Below, piece after piece: positions 59,668-64,000 of a stretch of 64,000 nucleotides of DNA. The stretch covers positions 62,001 to 126,000 of the forward strand of contig LNEK01000030.1 of the NCBI GenBank assembly GCA_001464425.1, given 5' to 3'. A model generated the notes under the pieces. The model saw only the letters and a program-made list of their open reading frames with translations. It had not been told where the DNA came from and made no database searches. This stretch comes from Alphaproteobacteria bacterium Ga0077535. Its GTDB lineage: Bacteria; Pseudomonadota; Alphaproteobacteria; Caulobacterales; Aquidulcibacteraceae. A program made the position numbers and the translations under genes. Within the stretch, counting starts at the first letter, position 1. The number at the start of each line of letters is the position of its first letter.

Positions 59668-60993
59668 TCACGGCAAAAGCGGTGACCAGGCGGGGTCAGA
59701 AGCGTCAGTTTGCGTGGGAATCTGACGTAAATTCCGTCCAGTAAGGTCAACAGACCATAAACGCGCGCCGGTTCCGCGACCTTCGCGGAAGAACATAATC
59801 ACTCGCCCATTAGGCGACCAAGTCGGCGCTTCGTCGAGATACGACTCGGTTAGAATGCGTTCACCAGAACCATCAGGACGCATCACGCCGATCGCGAAGC
59901 GGCCGCCACCTTCACGTGTAAAGGCGATGAGATCGCCGCGCGGCGACCACACCGGCGTCGAATAGCGTCCTTGGCCAAAGCTGACACGGCGCTGGCCCGA
60001 GCCATCAGAGTTCATCACGTAAAGCTGCGGAGAGCCGCCACGATCCGACGTGAAGACGATCTGGCTGCCATCAGGCGAATAGCTTGGGGACGTGTCGATC
60101 GCAGCGCTGTTGGTGAGCCGCTGCCGCGAGCGGCTACGCAAATCCATCGTGAAGATCTCGGAATTGCCGTTCATGTCGAGCGTAAAGACGATGCCCTGCC
60201 CGTTCGGCGAGAAGCGCGGCGAGAACGTCATGCCCGGGAAATCCCCCAGCACTTCGCGGCGATTAGTTTCGAGATTGTAGAGGAACACGCGCGGCGCGCC
60301 GGTCTCGAAGCTCATGTAAGTGATCATTTGCGTCGAGGGCGAGAAGCGCGGCGTCAGCACCATCGCGTCTGATCCAGTCAAGAAGAACGGGTTGGCGCCG
60401 TCCTGATCCATGATCATCAGTCGCTTCACGCGGTTCGTACGCGGGCCGCTTTCCGAGACGAAAACGATGCGCGTGTCGAAATAGCCGCGCTCGCCGGTGA
60501 GCTGTTCGTAGATGCGGTCGGAAATCTTGTGCGCGATGCGACGCCAATTGTCCGGCGTGGTCGTGTAGCTGAACCCGGTGAGCTGCTGTTCGGCAAACAC
60601 GTCGTACAGGCGGAAATCAATGCGGATACGGCCATCGGAGAGCGGCGTGACTTGGCCCACCACGAGGCCTTGTGCGTCGATGATCTTCCAGTCGGCGAAG
60701 CGCGGCGGCACTTCCAGCGCCTGGATGCGCTCGATGAAGGCGCTAGATGCGATCGGGCGGAACAGCGCAGAGCGTTCGAGGTTAGCGCGAATGACGCCGG
60801 CGACGTCGCGCCCGACCTGCTGCGCGGGCGTGTTCGGCCCAAGGAAATCCACCACCGCAATCGGCATCGGGTTGAGGTGGCCCTCGGTGACGCTGACGCG
60901 CACCTGAGCGTGCGCCGGAGCGGCGAGAGCGGTCGCAATGATGACGGCGCAGGCCGTAAGAAAGTTCCGGATCATGGCTTCTGCTCTCTTCAT
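59668..60993 (-). CDS. tolB: Tol-Pal system protein TolB
   Basis: 441 residues from ATG 60993, which overlaps the tolA stop (ATGA); ATG 60975 is an alternative that shortens the signal peptide. Signal peptide ends APAHA-Q. The N-terminal domain (about 35-165) is followed by a six-bladed beta-propeller with repeated blades ([52 protein letters not shown]). It moves Pal between free and peptidoglycan-bound states in the periplasm. Confidence 0.95.
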   Translation of the reverse strand: MKRAEAMIRNFLTACAVIIATALAAPAHAQVRVSVTEGHLNPMPIAVVDFLGPNTPAQQVGRDVAGVIRANLERSALFRPIASSAFIERIQALEVPPRFADWKIIDAQGLVVGQVTPLSDGRIRIDFRLYDVFAEQQLTGFSYTTTPDNWRRIAHKISDRIYEQLTGERGYFDTRIVFVSESGPRTNRVKRLMIMDQDGANPFFLTGSDAMVLTPRFSPSTQMITYMSFETGAPRVFLYNLETNRREVLGDFPGMTFSPRFSPNGQGIVFTLDMNGNSEIFTMDLRSRSRQRLTNSAAIDTSPSYSPDGSQIVFTSDRGGSPQLYVMNSDGSGQRRVSFGQGRYSTPVWSPRGDLIAFTREGGGRFAIGVMRPDGSGERILTESYLDEAPTWSPNGRVIMFFREGRGTGARLWSVDLTGRNLRQIPTQTDASDPAWSPLLP

Positions 60994-61721
60994 TGTTCCA
61001 GCTCGAACGTGACTTCCTGGTCCCGCCAAAGATCATAGGCTTCGCCGACGATCGGGTCTTCCGGCAAACGGTCGATCGGATCGCAGGTGCGCACTGCGCG
61101 CAACGCACGGTTTACTGCCTCGGTCATCAACGGATCGAATGTGTAATTGGTGGGGCGAATGACGCGCGGCTGGCCGCTGAGACTGCCATCGCGGTTAAGC
61201 CGTATCGAAACGGTGACACTCAGGCGCTCCGGGTCTGGCAGGTCAGCAACCGAACGCCAGCACCGATTCAGCGCGGCGCTTGAGATCGAGGCGATGCGCG
61301 ATTCCAGCGAGGCGGTTTCGGCGGTTCCGCGGCCCGCGCCGCGCTGGTTCCGATCCGCCGTATCGCCGCGCTCACGGCGCTGGCCAGGATCGCGCGAGCG
61401 ATCGATGAAGTCGCTGGCGTCAGAGAGATCGAAATTATCGTTCTGCGGGCGCGGCGGCGGCCGCCTCGGCGGGGCCGTTGGCGATGGCGTTGGCGCTGTT
61501 TGCTCCGCGCTGATCGTGTCTTCCTCGGCGGCAGAGACCTCTTCGTCCGGCACATCCATGGCGAGCGCACGGACGTTGGTTTCCGCCGAGATGTCGACGA
61601 TCTCGATTGGCACGATGGCGGCGCCTTGCGTTTCCAAACCGCCGCGCGCTTCCCACGCCAGCATTGTCATCAACACCGCGCCGACGTGACCAATAATGGA
61701 GACGACCAAGCCGGCCCGCAT
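60990..61721 (-). CDS. tolA: Tol-Pal system protein TolA (short form)
   Basis: 243 residues. N-terminal membrane helix about 4-24 with the SxxxH-type face ([14 protein letters not shown]) that contacts TolQR. A Pro-rich segment (about 78-95, [12 protein letters not shown]) and a polar linker replace the long helical domain of E. coli TolA. The C-terminal TonB/TolA fold spans about 140-235 with two cysteines (NRCWRS and RTCDPI) that probably form the domain's disulfide. It couples proton-motive force to TolB/Pal. Confidence 0.9.
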   Translation of the reverse strand: MRAGLVVSIIGHVGAVLMTMLAWEARGGLETQGAAIVPIEIVDISAETNVRALAMDVPDEEVSAAEEDTISAEQTAPTPSPTAPPRRPPPRPQNDNFDLSDASDFIDRSRDPGQRRERGDTADRNQRGAGRGTAETASLESRIASISSAALNRCWRSVADLPDPERLSVTVSIRLNRDGSLSGQPRVIRPTNYTFDPLMTEAVNRALRAVRTCDPIDRLPEDPIVGEAYDLWRDQEVTFELEQ

Positions 61722-61725
61722 GGGA

Positions 61726-62190
61726 TCATCGTCTCCCTGCCGCAGGGCGGTCTTCGTCGGTGTCAGTGACGAGCTGCAGTTTGCGGAAGCCTGCCGAACT
61801 CACGCTCGCCAAGACTTCGGCCATTGTGTCCCACGAGGTACGCGCGTCGCCGCGAATGTAGATTGCGCGATCGTAGCCTTCGTTGGAAATGGCGCGCAGC
61901 CGCGGCACGAGCTCTGCGAGCGTAACTTGCGTTTCCTGCAGATAAATCACGCCATCACTCTGAATGGTGATTGAGAGCGGATCGGTTTCGGCGGCCGACT
62001 GCTTCGCTTCGGTGCGCGGCAGCTCAATCGGGATCGAGACGGTCAGCAGCGGCGCGGTGACCATGAACACGATCAGCAGAACGAGCATCACGTCCACGAA
62101 CGGCGTGACGTTGATTTCGGACAGACGGCCGCGCCGCGCCGAACGGCGCCCGCGCCTGCCGCCCCCGCTTTTGGGGCCGAGGCCGGCCAT
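61726..62190 (-). CDS. tolR: Tol-Pal system protein TolR
   Basis: 154 residues. A basic N-terminus precedes one membrane helix (about 30-50) in INVTPFVDVMLVLLIVFMV, carrying the critical Asp of the TolR/ExbD proton channel. The periplasmic domain (about 65-145) includes YIRGDARTSWDTMAEVL. The start shares one base with the tolQ stop (TAATG) and it is 4 bases from tolA. Confidence 0.95.
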   Translation of the reverse strand: MAGLGPKSGGGRRGRRSARRGRLSEINVTPFVDVMLVLLIVFMVTAPLLTVSIPIELPRTEAKQSAAETDPLSITIQSDGVIYLQETQVTLAELVPRLRAISNEGYDRAIYIRGDARTSWDTMAEVLASVSSAGFRKLQLVTDTDEDRPAAGRR

Positions 62191-62879
62191 TAGCCGCGCT
62201 CGCTGAGCCGGCGCGACATGCGCGCGGCGACTTCGTCGCTGAAGGTTTCCAAGCGGTCTGCGAAGCGATCGAGATCGCCGGCAAACTTGTTATAGAAGAT
62301 GACTGCAGGGATGGCGGCAACGAGGCCAAGCGCGGTTGCAAAGAGCGCTTCGGCAATACCGGGCGCGACGACCGCGAGATTGGTTTGCTGTTGCGCGGCA
62401 ATGTTGGTGAAGGCGTTCATGATGCCCCACACGGTGCCGAAGAGCCCGATGAACGGGGCCGAGGCGCCGACGGTGGCGAGAAAGCCAATGTTGCGCGATG
62501 CGCGGCTCATCTCGCGCGAGATCTGCGCTTGCATCAGGCGATCGACGCGATCGAGCAGTTGCTGGCCGGCATCACCTGCCAGACCTGCCCGGCGCGCTTC
62601 GCGAAACTCACGCGCGGCGGCGGCGTAAACACGGGCCAGCGCATCGCGAGGCTTATCGCCGCCGCGATCGTCCACATCGTCCATCGAACGGCCGGACCAG
62701 AACTCGCGCTCGAACTTGCGCGCCTGCGCATCGAGATCGCCAAACTGCAACCATTTATCGACCGCGATGGCCCACGACCAAATCGAGGCCACGGCCAAAA
62801 TCAGCATGACGCCCTTCACGACGGGGTCCGCTTCCAGAAAGAGTGTCCAGACCGTGATCTGTTCTGCGCCGGCTTCCAT
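62190..62879 (-). CDS. tolQ: Tol-Pal system protein TolQ
   Basis: 229 residues from ATG 62879 with GGGAG upstream; a GTG at 62897 is possible. Three membrane helices (about 25-45, 130-155, 165-190) with the conserved ASAPFIGLFGTVWGIMNAF and AEALFATALGLVAAIPAV stretches of the MotA/TolQ/ExbB family. It forms the proton channel with TolR that drives TolA. Confidence 0.96.
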   Translation of the reverse strand: MEAGAEQITVWTLFLEADPVVKGVMLILAVASIWSWAIAVDKWLQFGDLDAQARKFEREFWSGRSMDDVDDRGGDKPRDALARVYAAAAREFREARRAGLAGDAGQQLLDRVDRLMQAQISREMSRASRNIGFLATVGASAPFIGLFGTVWGIMNAFTNIAAQQQTNLAVVAPGIAEALFATALGLVAAIPAVIFYNKFAGDLDRFADRLETFSDEVAARMSRRLSERG

Positions 62880-62964
62880 GCTCGCTCCCGCATCCACGGC
62901 TACTATGATTCAGCCGCGCCCCACCCCGGCTTAGAGCCGTAATAGTTTGTCAAAAGCTGGACGC

Positions 62965-63411
62965 CTATGGCTCTAGAAATGGTTTAAGCCGCTCTAAAAG
63001 CATGGCGGGCGGCTTTCGGGGCCGGCCCGTGAGGCTAATGCAACAGACTTGAACCTCTGCCGTCACCAGGGTTTCACCTGCTTTTTCCAGCCTCTGCGTG
63101 ATGAAAATGCGGGGACCCCGCGTCGTTTCGAAGACGGTTCTGACGCTCAGCGCATCGTCGATCCGGGCCGGCCTTAAAAATTCTAGGGTGATCCGGTTCA
63201 CGGCAAAGCCCAGCGGCTCGGGGCCGTTCAAGAGATCGCTGTGGTGAACGCCGGCCACACGGAGGAAGTCGCTGCGGCCGCGCTCGAAATAGCGCAGGTA
63301 ATTGGCGTGATAGACGAGGCCGGTGAAGTCGGTGTCCTCGTAATAGATCCGCACCGGCAGGATGTGGGTGCGGCCCTCGAAGCGCCCGGCGCTCGGCTCG
63401 TCGTTATTCAT
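62965..63411 (-). CDS. ybgC: YbgC-type acyl-CoA thioesterase
   Basis: 148 residues from ATG 63411 (MNNDEPSAG); the longer open frame overlaps the neighbouring gene. Hotdog fold with the family motif YYEDTDFTGLVYHANYLRYF containing the catalytic Asp (DTD) and FERGRSDFL. First gene of the tol-pal operon (85 bases before tolQ). E. coli YbgC hydrolyses acyl-CoA and binds ACP; its tie to Tol function is unclear. Confidence 0.95.
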   Translation of the reverse strand: MNNDEPSAGRFEGRTHILPVRIYYEDTDFTGLVYHANYLRYFERGRSDFLRVAGVHHSDLLNGPEPLGFAVNRITLEFLRPARIDDALSVRTVFETTRGPRIFITQRLEKAGETLVTAEVQVCCISLTGRPRKPPAMLLERLKPFLEP

Positions 63412-64000
63412 GCCCCTGCGATACACGAACCGGACGGCGCGCGGCAATCATTGCGCCAAGGCGTCGGACCAGAGTCACCGCGTCGCCGGCCCGTGCAGTG
63501 GAAAAGCTATTCAGTTTGTGTAGCGGTCGGGCAAGCGCGTGAACGGCCCAGAGGTTGGCCGCCATGGTCACGGTCAACAACGTGATGAAAAAGATCGGCC
63601 CTTCCCCGTCGATGCGCGGCATCACCCATCGCTCAATTTGCGGGTTCAGCAGGTGCAAAAACAGCGAATTGACGATGAGCAGATTGAGCGAGTTGCGCCC
63701 CCAGGTCTCAAGCTTCCCCCCCGCGATCGCGCCATAACGCGCTAACAACACAGAGAGCGCGAGCGCAAAGCCGATGCCAAAAATGGCCGTCGTAAAGAAC
63801 ATCGGCAAATTTCCGAACTGGCCGATCACCATCGAAACGCCAAAGCGGTCACCCAACCACGCCTGACCGCACTGCGCCGTAGTGTTCCAACGGCAACCGT
63901 CATTGAGGTGAAATGTGCCGGCCGCGCCAGCAGCACAAATGAGAAGCAGCGCATAAGCCGCGGCCGGCTTGCGCTCGATTGCGTGAACAACATCACGGGA
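63404..64000 (-). CDS. Membrane acyltransferase-like protein (3' part only)
   Basis: The frame is open from the window edge (64000) to TAA 63404-63406, giving the last 198 residues. Four or five hydrophobic helices are visible (YALLLICAAGAAG, MFFTTAIFGIGFALALSVLL, NSLNLLIVNSLFLHLLN, PIFFITLLTVTMAANLWAVH). The motif GGKLETWGRNSLNLLIVNSL resembles the C-terminal region of acyltransferase-3/OpgC-type O-acyltransferases (GRNSL..YLLH). The N-terminus, with any catalytic residue, is outside the window. Overlaps ybgC by 8 bases. Confidence 0.6.
   Translation of the reverse strand, partial: SRDVVHAIERKPAAAYALLLICAAGAAGTFHLNDGCRWNTTAQCGQAWLGDRFGVSMVIGQFGNLPMFFTTAIFGIGFALALSVLLARYGAIAGGKLETWGRNSLNLLIVNSLFLHLLNPQIERWVMPRIDGEGPIFFITLLTVTMAANLWAVHALARPLHKLNSFSTARAGDAVTLVRRLGAMIAARRPVRVSQGHE

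Overview
The window reads as chromosomal DNA of a Gram-negative alphaproteobacterium. The evidence is uniformly high GC with GCG/CGC-rich coding, a complete Tol-Pal operon followed by cpoB, tilS and ftsH (the Caulobacter-type order), a TonB-dependent receptor, OmpW, lipoproteins, and an ECF42-type sigma factor with its YciI partner. A member of Caulobacterales or a nearby Hyphomonadaceae-like lineage is my best guess, by inference only. No rRNA, tRNA, CRISPR array, insertion sequence or prophage was seen. Genes are dense on both strands, usually with ATGA/GTGA overlaps inside operons and intrinsic terminators between transcription units.

Layout. 1-1649: 5' end of a response regulator and an envelope M23 peptidase. 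1813-6195: a YdbH-YnbE-YdbL intermembrane lipid-transport operon and a small membrane protein. 6239-15119: metabolism and housekeeping (glutamine-dependent NadE, CysQ, ArgE, FKBP lipoprotein, GST, secreted trypsin-like protease with Cys repeats, FemAB/CelD-like acyltransferase, threonine ammonia-lyase with ACT domain). 15123-19913: orphan double-ATPase peptide ABC protein, iron-dependent alcohol dehydrogenase, a GST remnant, a TPR-sulfotransferase and a zinc-ribbon-like protein. 20004-23251: str operon (rpsL-rpsG-fusA) with promoter, structured leader and terminator; tuf does not follow fusA. 23299-25990: a tightly coupled three-gene cassette (KAS III, haem-oxygenase-fold metal oxidase, DUF6999-like protein), which is the best candidate here for an undescribed pathway. 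26142-31972: TonB-dependent receptor and UvrB. 32130-36803: a TPR-sulfotransferase translationally coupled to a 2OG-oxygenase/sulfotransferase fusion, then OmpW. 36940-39090: YciI, ECF42 sigma and SRPBCC module. 39156-46200: rRNA modification enzymes (RluF-like, RlmJ), 1-Cys peroxiredoxin, persulfide dioxygenase-rhodanese fusion, VUT transporter and several small proteins. 46414-47208: an unusual glycine/RGG-rich cold-shock-domain protein. 47288-54837: chorismate mutase, UvrC carrying an in-frame palindromic repeat, PgsA, and an ArsR regulator with three SRPBCC proteins behind an operator-like inverted repeat. 54891-64000: ftsH, tilS, cpoB, pal, tolB, tolA, tolR, tolQ, ybgC and the end of a membrane acyltransferase-like gene, all on the minus strand.

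How they work together. Much of the window serves the cell envelope: lipid transport (YdbH system), outer-membrane constriction (Tol-Pal/CpoB), membrane protein quality control (FtsH), phospholipid synthesis (PgsA), peptidoglycan hydrolysis (M23) and nutrient uptake (TonB receptor, OmpW). UvrB and UvrC give two thirds of nucleotide excision repair. Three sulfotransferases together with CysQ, which removes the PAPS by-product PAP, imply active sulfation. Three short ORFs of 26-30 codons (40417-40506, 44824-44916, 52225-52305) have good ribosome-binding sites and look like real small membrane proteins.
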